NCBI GenBank assembly: GCA_022823625.1
Contig: JAJEHQ010000019.1
Location: 52,685 to 116,684 of the forward strand
DNA length: 64,000 nt
Source of the DNA: Gammaproteobacteria bacterium
GTDB lineage: Bacteria > Pseudomonadota > Gammaproteobacteria > Arenicellales > JAJDZL01
Reading direction: 5' to 3'
Shown here: in pieces, positions 9,843-20,120 of the stretch
Layout of the letters: each line of letters begins with the position of its first letter
Position numbering within the stretch: the first letter of the stretch is position 1
Translations under genes and position numbers: made by a program
The notes under the pieces: model-generated
What the model saw: only the letters and a program-made list of their open reading frames with translations
What the model was told of the DNA's origin: nothing
The model's database searches: none

Positions 9843-10508
9843 ATGAGTGGTTCTTCCAAACGTCCTGTTTCGAAATGGCAAAGATTCAGACAGAAAGATG
9901 TATTTGTGCGGGACGCTTCCCGACTGGGAGTTCGGTCGCGATCGTTTTTCAAATTGGAAGAACTGGATCAGCAGTTTAAGTTACTGAAATCCGGAATGAC
10001 GGTGCTGGACCTTGGAGCGTCTCCAGGCGGCTGGTCGCAGTATGCACAATCAAAAGTTGGGAATAAAGGTATGGTGCTTGCAACTGATATACTCAGCATG
10101 CAGCCCATATCGGGAGTTCAGTTTGTTCAGTGCGATCTTGCCGGTAATGATGCGCCAATGAGGCTGTTCGATCATCTGCAACAGCGCAAAGTGGACTTGG
10201 TGTTGTCTGATATGGCGCCAAATATTACCGGGAACGCAACGATCGATTCCAGAAACTATTTTGATTTATATACTGCAATCTTCAAAGTCTGTGAAGTGGT
10301 GCTCATCGAATCCGGTTCGCTGGCGTTTAAGTTTTTTCAAACAGAGGAAACTTCAATTCTGAAACAGAACTGTAAATTTCTGTTTGATACCTGCAAAATC
10401 TACAAACCGCAGTCTTCCCGGTCCACAAGTCAGGAGTCATACATGGTGTCAAGAAACTATCACCCCCAAAATATGGCAGAATCACCGCTTGCTCTTCGTT
10501 TCACCTAG
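9843..10508 (+). CDS. rlmE: 23S rRNA (uridine-2552-2'-O)-methyltransferase
   Basis: A 221-residue RrmJ/FtsJ family enzyme. The SAM-binding motif is VLDLGASPGGWSQYA. The K-D-K-E catalytic set is present: Lys in RSRSFFKL, Asp in SDMAPN, Lys in LAFKFFQ and Glu in SQESYMV. It would methylate U2552 in the A-loop of 23S rRNA during late 50S assembly. The gene order rlmE then ftsH on the same strand is the common gammaproteobacterial arrangement, which supports the call. About 215 bp separate it from ftsH. Confidence 0.95.
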   Translation: MSGSSKRPVSKWQRFRQKDVFVRDASRLGVRSRSFFKLEELDQQFKLLKSGMTVLDLGASPGGWSQYAQSKVGNKGMVLATDILSMQPISGVQFVQCDLAGNDAPMRLFDHLQQRKVDLVLSDMAPNITGNATIDSRNYFDLYTAIFKVCEVVLIESGSLAFKFFQTEETSILKQNCKFLFDTCKIYKPQSSRSTSQESYMVSRNYHPQNMAESPLALRFT

Positions 10509-10724
10509 TCTGATGTAGTTGACAGGTAAACTGGTAATCGTATCTGTGTAACCCTCAACCAATATTCTGTTAAAATGACTGAAGTTGGTTTATGAATAAA
10601 CACTTGTAATTGATCAATCAGACCTCACTTGGTTACCCAACGGGTGGACCGGTACTATTTCGCTCGGCTTCAAACTTAACGTTACATATCTGCGTAATCA
10701 AGTAATTCATACAGGGCAGTAATT

Positions 10725-12650
10725 TTGGGCATTACGAAAAATCTCCTATTGTGGGTTGTCATTGCAATGGTGTTGATGGCAATATTCAAGAATTTTGCGC
10801 CGACCGATAGCACCCCGCGCAAGGAGGTTGAATATTCGACTTTTCTATCTGATGTCAAACAAGGACGAGTTGAAAAAGTCGTCATTGATGGACGAAACAT
10901 CATAGGTACATTTTCGAAAGGTGATTCATTCATCACCTATTCCCCCGACGACCCAAAACTGGTTGATGACCTGGTGAACGCGGGTGTCACGATTGTCGCA
11001 CAGAAAGAGGAATCTCCTTCTCTTCTAATGCAACTCTTCATCAGTTGGTTCCCACTGCTGCTACTGATTGGGGTGTGGATATTTTTCATGCGGCAAATGC
11101 AAGGTGGTGGCGGCCGCGGCGCACTAAGTTTTGGAAAAAGTCGCGCTCGGCTATTGACGGAAGACAAAAATAGAGTCACGTTTGCTGACGTCGCTGGTAT
11201 TGAAGAAGCCAAGGAAGAAGTCGGCGAGTTGGTTGACTTTCTGAGTGCACCAAACAAATTTAACGCTTTGGGTGGCAGAATACCTCGCGGCGTATTGATG
11301 ACCGGCAGTCCTGGGACCGGTAAAACCCTTTTGGCGAGGGCTATTGCGGGCGAAGCTAAAGTACCGTTTTTCTCAATTTCGGGTTCAGATTTTGTGGAGA
11401 TGTTTGTCGGTGTTGGTGCCTCAAGAGTGCGAGATATGTTCGAACAGGCCAAGAAAAATGCGTCCTGTATTATCTTTATCGATGAAATTGATGCAGTCGG
11501 GCGACAGCGCGGTGCTGGTTTGGGAGGCGGGCACGATGAACGAGAGCAGACCTTGAATCAGTTGCTGGTCGAAATGGATGGTTTTGAAGGCAACGAAGGC
11601 GTTATCGTGATTGCGGCAACCAACCGTCCGGATGTTCTTGATCCAGCATTACTGCGCCCGGGTCGATTTGATCGCCAGGTCCATGTTCCACTACCTGACA
11701 TTCGTGGACGCGAACAGATTCTTAAAGTTCACATGAAGAAAGTTTCCATTGACCCCGATGTCGATGCCAGCATTATTGCACGAGGGACGCCAGGATTTTC
11801 TGGTGCAGACTTAGCGAATCTGGTAAACGAGGCAGCACTGCTTGCAGCTCGTGCCAGTCGAGAGACAGTCACCATGGAAAACTTCGAGATGGCCAAAGAC
11901 AAGGTGTTAATGGGTGTTGAGCGTCGTTCGATAGTGATGCCAGAAGAAGAACTATTGAATACAGCCTATCACGAATCCGGCCATACTGTAGTTGCAAAGA
12001 CGCTTGAACATACCGATCCTGTTCACAAAGTAACTATCATTCCGCGCGGCCGAGCCCTCGGAGTAACAATGCAGTTGCCAGAAGAGGATCGCTACAGTCA
12101 CAATCGAGAGTATTTACTAGCCCGAATCGCAGTATTGATGGGCGGCAGAATCGCAGAAGAATTATTCATGGATCAGATGACAACTGGCGCATCAAATGAC
12201 TTCGAGCAGGCAACCGATATCGCTCAGAAAATGGTGTCTCGTTGGGGCATGAGTGATTCGATGGGTACACGGGTTTACGGAGATAATCAGTCAGAAGTTT
12301 TTCTGGGACGCGACGTGACTACTCACCAAAACCTGAGCGATGCCGTAGCTGAACAAGTGGACAAGGAAGTGACTCGAATCATCGATGAAGAATACGCTCG
12401 TGCCCGAAAGATCATTGAAGACAACCGGGACATAGTCGAGGTCATGGCCAAGGCTTTGATGGAATTTGAAACTTTGGAAGCCGATCAAATTGATGACATC
12501 ATGGCTGGCAAAGATCCGAGTTCGCCATCGTCTGAGTTTGACGATTCGTCATCATCTTCCGATGGAAGTAAAGATTCCGGAGGCAGAAAAAAACGACGAA
12601 AAGGTGTTGTCAAGCCACGCATGGATAGCCCGGCGAGTGGAGAAGCTTAA
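10725..12650 (+). CDS. ftsH: ATP-dependent zinc metalloprotease FtsH
   Basis: A 641-residue AAA protease anchored in the inner membrane. Two transmembrane segments (about 5-25 and 98-117) bracket a periplasmic domain. The AAA module has Walker A (GSPGTGKT), Walker B ([12 protein letters not shown]), the pore loop FVGVGASR and the SRH region with RPGRFDRQ. The zinc site is HESGH near residue 415 with a downstream acidic ligand. It degrades unassembled membrane proteins and regulators such as LpxC and sigma-32. The C-terminus is an Asp/Ser-rich tail. The start is TTG at 10725, giving [10 protein letters not shown]. The usual folP between ftsH and glmM is absent. Confidence 0.97.
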   Translation: MGITKNLLLWVVIAMVLMAIFKNFAPTDSTPRKEVEYSTFLSDVKQGRVEKVVIDGRNIIGTFSKGDSFITYSPDDPKLVDDLVNAGVTIVAQKEESPSLLMQLFISWFPLLLLIGVWIFFMRQMQGGGGRGALSFGKSRARLLTEDKNRVTFADVAGIEEAKEEVGELVDFLSAPNKFNALGGRIPRGVLMTGSPGTGKTLLARAIAGEAKVPFFSISGSDFVEMFVGVGASRVRDMFEQAKKNASCIIFIDEIDAVGRQRGAGLGGGHDEREQTLNQLLVEMDGFEGNEGVIVIAATNRPDVLDPALLRPGRFDRQVHVPLPDIRGREQILKVHMKKVSIDPDVDASIIARGTPGFSGADLANLVNEAALLAARASRETVTMENFEMAKDKVLMGVERRSIVMPEEELLNTAYHESGHTVVAKTLEHTDPVHKVTIIPRGRALGVTMQLPEEDRYSHNREYLLARIAVLMGGRIAEELFMDQMTTGASNDFEQATDIAQKMVSRWGMSDSMGTRVYGDNQSEVFLGRDVTTHQNLSDAVAEQVDKEVTRIIDEEYARARKIIEDNRDIVEVMAKALMEFETLEADQIDDIMAGKDPSSPSSEFDDSSSSSDGSKDSGGRKKRRKGVVKPRMDSPASGEA

Positions 12651-12744
12651 AAAATTACTCTACTTGACTGGATTCGTCAGTTTATTTCAAACGTCTGATT
12701 CCAACTGCCCAAATACTTTTTACTTTTGCTAAGCAGAGCAGGGT

Positions 12745-14106
12745 TTGGTGAAACTGTTCGGCACTGATGGAATTCGGGGCAGATATGGAATTTACCCGAT
12801 CACACCAAGTTCCATGCTCCAAATGGGATGGTGTGTCGGGACAGTCTGCAGAGAGCAACATCCTCGACTCTCGAAAATCTTAATCGGCAGGGATACCCGA
12901 ATTTCCGGGCATGTCATTGAGTCAGCCATTACTAGCGGATTACTATCGGCTGGTCTAGATGTTTCTAATTTAGGTCCGGTACCGACACCGGCGGTCTCTT
13001 ATTTCTGCAGAACCACCGATGCAATAGCTGGTGTCGTCATCAGCGCTTCTCATAATCCCGCTCACGATAACGGTGTGAAACTGATCAATTCTGATGGAAG
13101 CAAGGCTTCTGATCAATTTCAATATTCAATTGAAAGAATGATGCAGCAGCCACTTGCCATTAGTAATTCAGTCAGACTTGGTAAAGTTTCTCGAATTGAG
13201 GATGCTGTAGAGCAGTATTCGTCTTACTTGTGTTCAACTGCTGAAACTTCGCTACACGGTCTGCGAATCGTCGTCGATTGTGCAAACGGAGCAAGTTATC
13301 GAATTGCGCCTAAAGTACTGATAGCATTAGGGGCCGATGTAATTTCAGTCGGGGTCAATCCAGACGGATACAACATTAATCATCAGTGCGGTTCAACAAA
13401 TCCTGAATTTATTCAGCAGCAAACGATTGACCATGCTGCAGATGTTGGAATTGCACTCGATGGTGATGGTGACCGAGTTGTGATGGTTGACAGGCAGGGT
13501 AATCTGCTTAATGGCGATCAGTTGTTATTTGTGATTGCGATGGCTCGTAAACGGGATAATCGCCTGGCTGGTGGGGTTGTCGGAACCCTGATGAGCAATA
13601 TTGGACTAGAACGAGCGCTGTCAGACCACGGTATACCTTTTGAACGAACAGATGTGGGTGATCGTTACATATCTGATCGTTTGATGCAACTGGGCTGGAA
13701 TTTGGGCGGAGAACAAAGTGGGCATATTTTAAACGGTGAAACAGGTGTGCCAGGAGATGGTATTGCCGCAGTGTTGGAAATTCTGAGTGAGATAAAAAAT
13801 ACAGGACGCTCTTTACATCAACTTGTTGAGGGAATTCAACTTGTACCGCAAGTAACCGTCAATGTACGTTTGCAGAATCGGACTGCTCCGTTGTCTCAGT
13901 TGGACTTGGGACACTGGCCCCAGGTCGGTCGAGCATTGGAAGAAGCCGAATTGGAGCTAAATAGTTGTGGACGAGTCCTATTACGAGCGTCAGGAACCGA
14001 ACCGATAATCCGAGTGCTAGTTGAAGGTGATCAGGATAAAAATATTGAACAGATTGCGAACAACGTGGCAGATGCGGTACGCGAGGAGTCTCATCTGAAT
14101 GTTTGA
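12745..14106 (+). CDS. glmM: Phosphoglucosamine mutase
   Basis: A 453-residue alpha-D-phosphohexomutase. The N-terminus KLFGTDGIRG is diagnostic. The phosphoserine loop is ISASHNPAHDNG, the metal-binding loop is DGDGDRV, the sugar-binding loop is GGEQSGH and the phosphate-binding loop is RASGTEPIIRV. It converts glucosamine-6-phosphate to glucosamine-1-phosphate for UDP-GlcNAc and cell-wall synthesis. The start is TTG at 12745 or GTG at 12748; neither has a good Shine-Dalgarno sequence. It lies 94 bp after ftsH and is probably co-transcribed with it. Confidence 0.96.
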   Translation: MVKLFGTDGIRGRYGIYPITPSSMLQMGWCVGTVCREQHPRLSKILIGRDTRISGHVIESAITSGLLSAGLDVSNLGPVPTPAVSYFCRTTDAIAGVVISASHNPAHDNGVKLINSDGSKASDQFQYSIERMMQQPLAISNSVRLGKVSRIEDAVEQYSSYLCSTAETSLHGLRIVVDCANGASYRIAPKVLIALGADVISVGVNPDGYNINHQCGSTNPEFIQQQTIDHAADVGIALDGDGDRVVMVDRQGNLLNGDQLLFVIAMARKRDNRLAGGVVGTLMSNIGLERALSDHGIPFERTDVGDRYISDRLMQLGWNLGGEQSGHILNGETGVPGDGIAAVLEILSEIKNTGRSLHQLVEGIQLVPQVTVNVRLQNRTAPLSQLDLGHWPQVGRALEEAELELNSCGRVLLRASGTEPIIRVLVEGDQDKNIEQIANNVADAVREESHLNV

Positions 14107-14115
14107 TTCTGCAAT

Positions 14116-15207
14116 TTACATGACGACAACATTACGCATGCCGACTCCGGTGCGCGTCGCGTCAATTGCTTCATTAATGTTTTCCAATGGATAAGTAGAC
14201 GAAATCAGAGCGTCAAGTTCCAGTTTTCCCGCATCGTACAATTCAATCAGGTTCGCAATGTCAACTTTCAAATTGGAACCGCCCATTTTGCTGCCCAGGA
14301 TGACTTGATTGGCGTCAATGAACTCGACTGTTTCAAATGAAAAATAGACGCCATTGGACGGCATTCCGACCAGAACCAGCAGACCCCCTGGACGAATCAA
14401 CTTAAAAATACCGTCCAAGGCAGCCGGATGACCGGTTGCGACAAATACAGCATCTGCACCGCGATTTTGAGTCACTTCTAAAACCACCTCTCGTACACCT
14501 TCGCGTGTTGAATTGATAATTCGCGTGGCACCTAGACGCTTGGCAAACTCCAGTTTCTCGTCGCTCACATCGACTGCAGTTATCGTTGCCGCATGACTGA
14601 CTCGAGCACCCTGTATACAGTGGACTCCAACACCTCCAGTACCGATAACGACTACGTGTTCACCAGCTTTGATGGACGCGGTGTTGACAACTGAACCAAA
14701 ACCTGTAATAACGCCGCAGGTGAGCAAGGAAGCACTATTCAAGTTCATTTCGTCGGGCAGTTTCACCACTTGTGATTTATGAACAACTGCATACTCTGCG
14801 AAGCATCCCGTACGGAGTCCTCGATTGACTGATGTACCATCCAACATTTTTAACCGGTATGGTTCGTCGGTGGCGAAAGTATTTTCACACTGACTCGACA
14901 GCTGCCGTTGGCAGTAGTAGCACTGACCGCAAGATCTGAGTAGCGAAACGGCAACCCGATCTCCAGGTTTGATATGCTCGACTCCCGGTCCGCAGGAATC
15001 TACTATACCAGCCCCTTCATGCCCAAACACGCTAGGTAGATTGCCGCCCCATGCACCGTCCATATAGAGGATATCGCTATGGCAAACTCCGCAGGCTGAA
15101 ATGTTGATCTTGACCTCGCCCTGTCTAGGATCATCAACCCAAATTTCCTCGATAAGCAAAGGTTCTTTAAAATTAATGCTCAAAGCGGCTTTACATTTTG
15201 TTGGCAT
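14116..15207 (-). CDS. Zinc-dependent alcohol dehydrogenase (MDR superfamily)
   Basis: A 363-residue medium-chain dehydrogenase. The catalytic-zinc ligands are Cys in ACGVCHSD and His-Glu in GHEGAGIV. The structural-zinc cysteines are spread over CGQCYYCQRQLSSQC. The Rossmann motif is GTGGVGVHCIQGA, and an acidic AVDVSDEKL after beta-2 points to NAD. It probably oxidises an alcohol or an S-(hydroxymethyl) adduct; the substrate cannot be set from sequence. It is closest in pattern to the class III/Zn-ADH branch. It lies 24 bp downstream of the hydrolase gene on the same strand, so the two may form an operon. Confidence 0.87.
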   Translation of the reverse strand: MPTKCKAALSINFKEPLLIEEIWVDDPRQGEVKINISACGVCHSDILYMDGAWGGNLPSVFGHEGAGIVDSCGPGVEHIKPGDRVAVSLLRSCGQCYYCQRQLSSQCENTFATDEPYRLKMLDGTSVNRGLRTGCFAEYAVVHKSQVVKLPDEMNLNSASLLTCGVITGFGSVVNTASIKAGEHVVVIGTGGVGVHCIQGARVSHAATITAVDVSDEKLEFAKRLGATRIINSTREGVREVVLEVTQNRGADAVFVATGHPAALDGIFKLIRPGGLLVLVGMPSNGVYFSFETVEFIDANQVILGSKMGGSNLKVDIANLIELYDAGKLELDALISSTYPLENINEAIDATRTGVGMRNVVVM

Positions 15208-15231
15208 TGGGTAGATTTCAGTAATTTTTGA

Positions 15232-16125
15232 TTAGGAAGTTATTCTGTTTCGAGCGAGAAATTCTTGCAATGCGGCAAAGTAGCCTTCAGGTTCTTCATA
15301 AAACGGAACGTGAGAACTGTTTGGTAGCACCACTACTTCCGAATTTGGCAACACGTTATCCATTCGAATTGCACAGGCTGGGCCGATTTCATCGTGAGTG
15401 CCAGTTACAATGAATGTTGGCATTTCCAATTTATGCATATCAGGGATTCTGTTCCAGTCTTTCAAATTGCCAATGTACAGAAATTCATTAGGGCCTTGCA
15501 TGGTGCCGTAAGGCCCCATGTTCCAGTCGTTAAGTGAAGCCATCAGCGACGCTGGCCATTCGGACTTTAATCGACAGACATGGCGGTAATTCAAGATGGT
15601 GATCGCAGCCATATATTCAGGATGATCGAACTGACCGAGTGATTCGTGATGCTGCATCATGGCGACAGTCTCACTTCCCAAAGCATTACGCATTCGATTC
15701 AGCTCGGTTGTCAAGTGCTGTAAATCTCCGCAGGTATTGGCCAAAATGAGAGATTGAACGTCATCTGGATAGATCAGTGAGTATTCGATACTGAGCCATC
15801 CACCCCAAGATTGGCCTAAAAGGTGAAATCGCTCTAGACCTAGAACTGTTCTGACTGTTTCTACTTCTTCGACATATCGTCCGATATCCCACAAAGATGG
15901 ATCGTCTGGTCGATCTGAATTACCGCATCCCAGTTGGTCAAACGCAACGACTCTGTATCCTTCATCGACCAAAGGGACATGCGGGTCTCTCAGATAATCA
16001 CAAGGTAGTCCCGGACCACCATTCAGAAGAAGGAGTATTTCGTCTCCTTCTCCATAACTGTAAGTAACGATGTTGTATCCATCTACAGTCACGTTCTGGA
16101 TACTCGCTTTTTTTGAAATAGACAT
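15232..16125 (-). CDS. Proline iminopeptidase-family alpha/beta hydrolase
   Basis: This is a 297-residue alpha/beta hydrolase counted from the ATG at 16125. A longer frame starts at a TTG at 16176 but adds an unconserved leader. The oxyanion motif is LNGGPGLPCDYL, the nucleophile elbow is GQSWGGW, and the late Asp (THDEIGP) and His (NSSHVPF) complete the triad. HGGPG-type motifs and the GQSWGG elbow are typical of proline iminopeptidases and related amide hydrolases, which remove N-terminal Pro or act on small amides. It is upstream of and co-oriented with the alcohol dehydrogenase. Confidence 0.85.
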   Translation of the reverse strand: MSISKKASIQNVTVDGYNIVTYSYGEGDEILLLLNGGPGLPCDYLRDPHVPLVDEGYRVVAFDQLGCGNSDRPDDPSLWDIGRYVEEVETVRTVLGLERFHLLGQSWGGWLSIEYSLIYPDDVQSLILANTCGDLQHLTTELNRMRNALGSETVAMMQHHESLGQFDHPEYMAAITILNYRHVCRLKSEWPASLMASLNDWNMGPYGTMQGPNEFLYIGNLKDWNRIPDMHKLEMPTFIVTGTHDEIGPACAIRMDNVLPNSEVVVLPNSSHVPFYEEPEGYFAALQEFLARNRITS

Positions 16126-16408
16126 TGTTGTATCTAAATTTGCATGTAATTTGGAATTGCGATTATACGAGTGCAAAGTCAGATATTGATTTGGTTTTGG
16201 TTTGCATGAATTGGAAGTGTCGATTCAAGAATTTGAAGTGATGAACATGGAAATCAGATTGTGTCTGGATATATAACCTAGCGATTGAAATTGAGAACCA
16301 ATCGTAGATTTACTGTGTACGCAATCACAGAATTTGGCAAATTGATTCGAGATTAAAACACTCAGATGTTTTCTAACTGAAACTGGTTAAATTCAGAGTA
16401 AAAATGAA

Positions 16409-18079
16409 GTGAATTCCTGGAACCTGAAAATATTGTCATTTGCTGTCATCTTAATGATTGGCACCTCAAAGGCATTCGCTGGCGCAGGAATAGCGACTGC
16501 TCACTCGCTGGCAACTGAAGCAGGGATCTCCATGCTACAAATGGGTGGCAACGCATTTGATGCCGCAGTTGCGATAAGTTCCACCTTGGCTGTGGTTGAA
16601 CCTGGTTCCTCAGGGATGGGAGGTGGTGGTTTCTGGTTGCTGTATGACGCTGCCAAAAGACAGTCAATTATGCTTGATGGAAGAGAAAAAGCACCTTTGC
16701 AAGCCTCTAGGGATATGTATTTGGACGATAAAGGTGACGTCATTGCGAATTTGTCGATTGACGGTCCGCTATCAGCGGGAATTCCGGGGCAACCTGCTGC
16801 ACTGGTTTGGTTAGCTGAAAATTACGGGTCATTGCCTTTGAGTGTATTGCTTGAACCATCTATCAATGCCGCACAGAGAGGATTTGCAGTTAGTAACGGA
16901 GTCCAAAGCAAAATCAAATGGCGAAAAGACCAGCTAAAGAATTACCCATCAACTGCTGAAATTTTTCTCAATGGGGGTAACATTCCAGAAGTAGGGGAGT
17001 TACTAGTTCAAGAGGATTTAGCAAACGTACTTCAAGCGCTGGCAGAGCGAGGGCACGATGGTTTTTATTCAGGTCCTGTAGCGGAAACTTTAGTCAAAGG
17101 TGTGCAGGAGGCGGGTGGAATCTGGACGATTGAAGACTTCAATCAGTATGAAGTGGCTGTGCGAGTCCCGGTTACATTTACATACCGCAATATGAAAATA
17201 ACAGCCGCCGCATTGCCTTCTTCAGGAGGTATTGTTCTTGCAGAAGCGCTGAACATATTGGAATACTACGATATCACCAAACTGGATGAAGCAGACCTCA
17301 TACATGTAGTAGTGGAAGCTGCCCGTAGAGCATATCGAGACAGAGCAGAGTACTTGGGAGACCCTGACTTTGTTAGCGTCCCTGTGGACATGCTTGTTAG
17401 CAAAAATTACGCTTCCGGTCTGAACCAGTCAATTCGGATGGATTCTGCAACCAAAAGTGATGATTTAGCTCCAATTACTGTAACCACCGGAGAAGGAGGA
17501 AATACGACCCACTTCAGCGTGATTGATTCGAATAACAATATGGTGGCTGCTACACTCTCCATTAACTACCTGTTTGGATCAGGTTTTATTCCACCGAATA
17601 CAGGAGTATTGCTGAACAACGAAATGGATGACTTCTCTCTGCGTCCTGGATCACCCAATATTTATGGCTTGGTAGGGTCTGATGCAAATTCGATAGAGGC
17701 AGGTAAACGCATGCTATCAAGTATGACTCCGACATTTATCGAGGATGATCAACGAATTGCCATACTGGGTGCGCCGGGCGGCAGCCGTATTATTACTATG
17801 GTGTTGCTTGGAATTCTAGAATTTGAAAAAGGTGCAGATGCAAACTCAATTGTCAGCCGTCCGAGATTTCATCACCAATATTTGCCGGATGTGATTCAAT
17901 TTGAAAAAAACGCACCAAACGCAGATGTTCTCTCCGCACTGGAAAGTAGAGGGCATCAGTTCAAGATTCTTGATCGAACTTGGGGAAACATGCAGACTGT
18001 GATCTTTGAAAAATCTTCCGGCACCGTGTCCGCGGCATCAGACCCCAGAGGACAGGGTACATCCTGGCAGGCAAACTAG
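16409..18079 (+). CDS. ggt: Gamma-glutamyltransferase (exported)
   Basis: A 556-residue precursor with an N-terminal signal peptide (about 1-24, cut after AFA). The large subunit carries VVEPGSSGMGGGGFW. The autoprocessing site is a Thr in GGNTTHFSV near residue 372, which becomes the N-terminal nucleophile of the small subunit. The GAPGGSRI loop is also present. It would cleave glutathione and transfer its gamma-glutamyl group in the periplasm. The start is a GTG at 16409, which gives a proper signal peptide. Its stop overlaps the stop of the convergent ppx by four bases. Confidence 0.94.
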   Translation: MNSWNLKILSFAVILMIGTSKAFAGAGIATAHSLATEAGISMLQMGGNAFDAAVAISSTLAVVEPGSSGMGGGGFWLLYDAAKRQSIMLDGREKAPLQASRDMYLDDKGDVIANLSIDGPLSAGIPGQPAALVWLAENYGSLPLSVLLEPSINAAQRGFAVSNGVQSKIKWRKDQLKNYPSTAEIFLNGGNIPEVGELLVQEDLANVLQALAERGHDGFYSGPVAETLVKGVQEAGGIWTIEDFNQYEVAVRVPVTFTYRNMKITAAALPSSGGIVLAEALNILEYYDITKLDEADLIHVVVEAARRAYRDRAEYLGDPDFVSVPVDMLVSKNYASGLNQSIRMDSATKSDDLAPITVTTGEGGNTTHFSVIDSNNNMVAATLSINYLFGSGFIPPNTGVLLNNEMDDFSLRPGSPNIYGLVGSDANSIEAGKRMLSSMTPTFIEDDQRIAILGAPGGSRIITMVLLGILEFEKGADANSIVSRPRFHHQYLPDVIQFEKNAPNADVLSALESRGHQFKILDRTWGNMQTVIFEKSSGTVSAASDPRGQGTSWQAN

Positions 18080-19605
18080 GTACTTACGAAAAGTCGGAAT
18101 CCTGCCTGCTGTAGACACAGTTTCTCTTGAATTAAATCTGCACGGGTGAGGGGGTGCTGATTTAGCCAACCTGGCGGAAAAGTGATATGGATGGACTTTT
18201 TTTTCACTCTAATTTCGACCGACAGTCCAGGTCGGTCAGTACGCGGACGATGCAAAAGAACGGCCAGCCTCAATAGAACACAGAGTCTGCACATAATCCG
18301 TTTTGGGAGTTGCGAGTTGTACGCTCTAAAGGCACTGACCGAAAATTTACGTCGATGCCAGCGTACCAGTGCACCGAGTGCTGTCTGTTCCGGTCTAGAA
18401 AAACCTGCCATGTCCGAATTTTCCAGAAGATATGCACCATGTTCGTGAAATTTGGCGTGTGCAATTGTTAAACCAATTTCGTGGACCAGTGCTGCCCAAC
18501 TGAGCAAGTTTCGTGTCTCAGGGAAGCCTTCAAACCAGTTGTTTTCCACTTGATCGAACAAATTGAGAGCGGTAGCCTGCACTCGTTGAGCGTGAGATCT
18601 GTCAACCGACCACTGTTTGGTTAATGACTGAATGGTGCTTTCTCTAGCGTCCTCATTGCGCAGTCGGCCCAGCAAATCGTACATGACACCTTCGCGCAGA
18701 GCTAGGTCTGATACTTCGATTGATTCAATTTCGAGTAGTTCAAACAAAGCACTGACAACAGCGAATCCACCTGGAAGCACCTCACAGCGGTCAACATCAA
18801 ATCCTAGTTCCACCAGATCAGATGTATGTTTACGTTTGAGTATTTCCTTTCGTATTTTTTTCAATCCGTCACTTGAAATAACTCCGCTTTCTCCATTGAA
18901 AATTTCAGTAGCGGTGCCTATCGCGCGGATTGTACCGGAGCAGCCAAGTGTTTTTTCCCAGCCGTGGTCCAGATATTGTTTGTGCACTGCTCTGATTTCC
19001 AATTGCGCAGCTTGTTCGGCTCTGATCATTCTTTCCTGACTTATTCTGCCATTGGGAAAGTAAGCTTTTGATAGACTCACACAACCGATATACAAGCTCT
19101 CTACCAAGTGGGGACTGTGCCCGATACCTGCAATTATTTCGGTGCTTCCTCCTCCGATATCAATGACCAGCTGATTTTCAGCGTTGTCAGATGAAAGTCC
19201 ATAACAAACCGATTCATAAATTAGCCTGGCTTCTTCACGGCCGGTAATCACTTCAATTGTGTGTCCTAGCGACTTCTCTGCTTCCGGAAGGAACTGTTGA
19301 ATATTCTTGGCCTTCCGAAAGGTGTTGGTTCCAACGGCCCTTAGATTGGTTGCCGGTACGTTGCGCAGTCTTTCACCAAAACGCTTCAGGCAGTTAAGTG
19401 CTCGATTTTGGGCTTGCGGTGTCAGGTAGGAATTGGCATCCAGTCCACCGCCGAACCGAACAATTTCCTTGATTCGATCGACAACAAGCAGTCTGTTGCT
19501 CTCAAGCTTGGCGATGACAAGATGAAAGCTGTTTGAACCGAGATCGACTGCCGCAATAAATTCGGTGTCGTCAGCCTTCTCGATTCGATTGGCGACCGAG
19601 GTCAC
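18076..19605 (-). CDS. ppx: Exopolyphosphatase (Ppx/GppA family)
   Basis: This 509-residue protein has an ASKHA-fold N-terminal part with AAVDLGSNSFHLVIA, VIDIGGGSTEI and GCSGTIRA, followed by an HD-like helical domain (around SWAALVHEIGLTIAHAKFH) and a C-terminal extension. It removes terminal phosphates from polyphosphate or hydrolyses pppGpp. Length and domain content fit Ppx better than the two-domain short forms, but GppA cannot be excluded. Its start overlaps the sixA stop by four bases, so translation is probably coupled. Confidence 0.92.
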   Translation of the reverse strand: MTSVANRIEKADDTEFIAAVDLGSNSFHLVIAKLESNRLLVVDRIKEIVRFGGGLDANSYLTPQAQNRALNCLKRFGERLRNVPATNLRAVGTNTFRKAKNIQQFLPEAEKSLGHTIEVITGREEARLIYESVCYGLSSDNAENQLVIDIGGGSTEIIAGIGHSPHLVESLYIGCVSLSKAYFPNGRISQERMIRAEQAAQLEIRAVHKQYLDHGWEKTLGCSGTIRAIGTATEIFNGESGVISSDGLKKIRKEILKRKHTSDLVELGFDVDRCEVLPGGFAVVSALFELLEIESIEVSDLALREGVMYDLLGRLRNEDARESTIQSLTKQWSVDRSHAQRVQATALNLFDQVENNWFEGFPETRNLLSWAALVHEIGLTIAHAKFHEHGAYLLENSDMAGFSRPEQTALGALVRWHRRKFSVSAFRAYNSQLPKRIMCRLCVLLRLAVLLHRPRTDRPGLSVEIRVKKKSIHITFPPGWLNQHPLTRADLIQEKLCLQQAGFRLFVST

Positions 19606-20120
19606 TGACTGCCTAACTTAAAGAGGACCGAAGGACTGAGGAACCAGCGTAGAATACCTTCGGAATTGCCGGGATGGTCTTCGAAAGTGATCAAACATGC
19701 GCCAGCTTTACGGAACCTTGTTCTTTGTGACTGAGCGCCAGTAAACTCTTGCATCAACCAACTCATATCTGGCTCGTGTCCAACCAGAACAACCGTGTTA
19801 GTTTCGCCATTCAGCCATCTTTTGATAGTGTCATAACTACAGCCGGGTGTGAGTAAGTCAGATACTTCGAGTTGTGGGCGCTGATTCTCGGGAAAAGCTT
19901 CCTGAAACAATTCAGCTGTTTGTACAGCCCGGGTGTAAGGGCTGGTTGTGATGCGCTGAATGTTACCGTCAAGGGCGTTGTACAAGCCTTTGCCAATGAG
20001 TTTCATCTGGTCTACACCCGCGTTTGTAAGTGGGCGTTTAGATTCAGGAGCACCATTGCTGTTCATATGAAATACATAGCGATCTTCAGCAGAAGCATGT
20101 CGCAAAAGGACGAGTCTCAT
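19602..20120 (-). CDS. sixA: Phosphohistidine phosphatase SixA
   Basis: A 172-residue histidine-phosphatase superfamily protein. The catalytic motif LVLLRHASAE is at the N-terminus, and a second His is seen in VLVGHEPDMSWLM. It dephosphorylates phosphohistidine domains, as E. coli SixA does on ArcB or the nitrogen PTS. It is slightly longer than E. coli SixA. It is first in a two-gene unit with ppx, a pairing found in many proteobacteria. It is the last backbone gene before the integrated element. Confidence 0.9.
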   Translation of the reverse strand: MRLVLLRHASAEDRYVFHMNSNGAPESKRPLTNAGVDQMKLIGKGLYNALDGNIQRITTSPYTRAVQTAELFQEAFPENQRPQLEVSDLLTPGCSYDTIKRWLNGETNTVVLVGHEPDMSWLMQEFTGAQSQRTRFRKAGACLITFEDHPGNSEGILRWFLSPSVLFKLGSQ

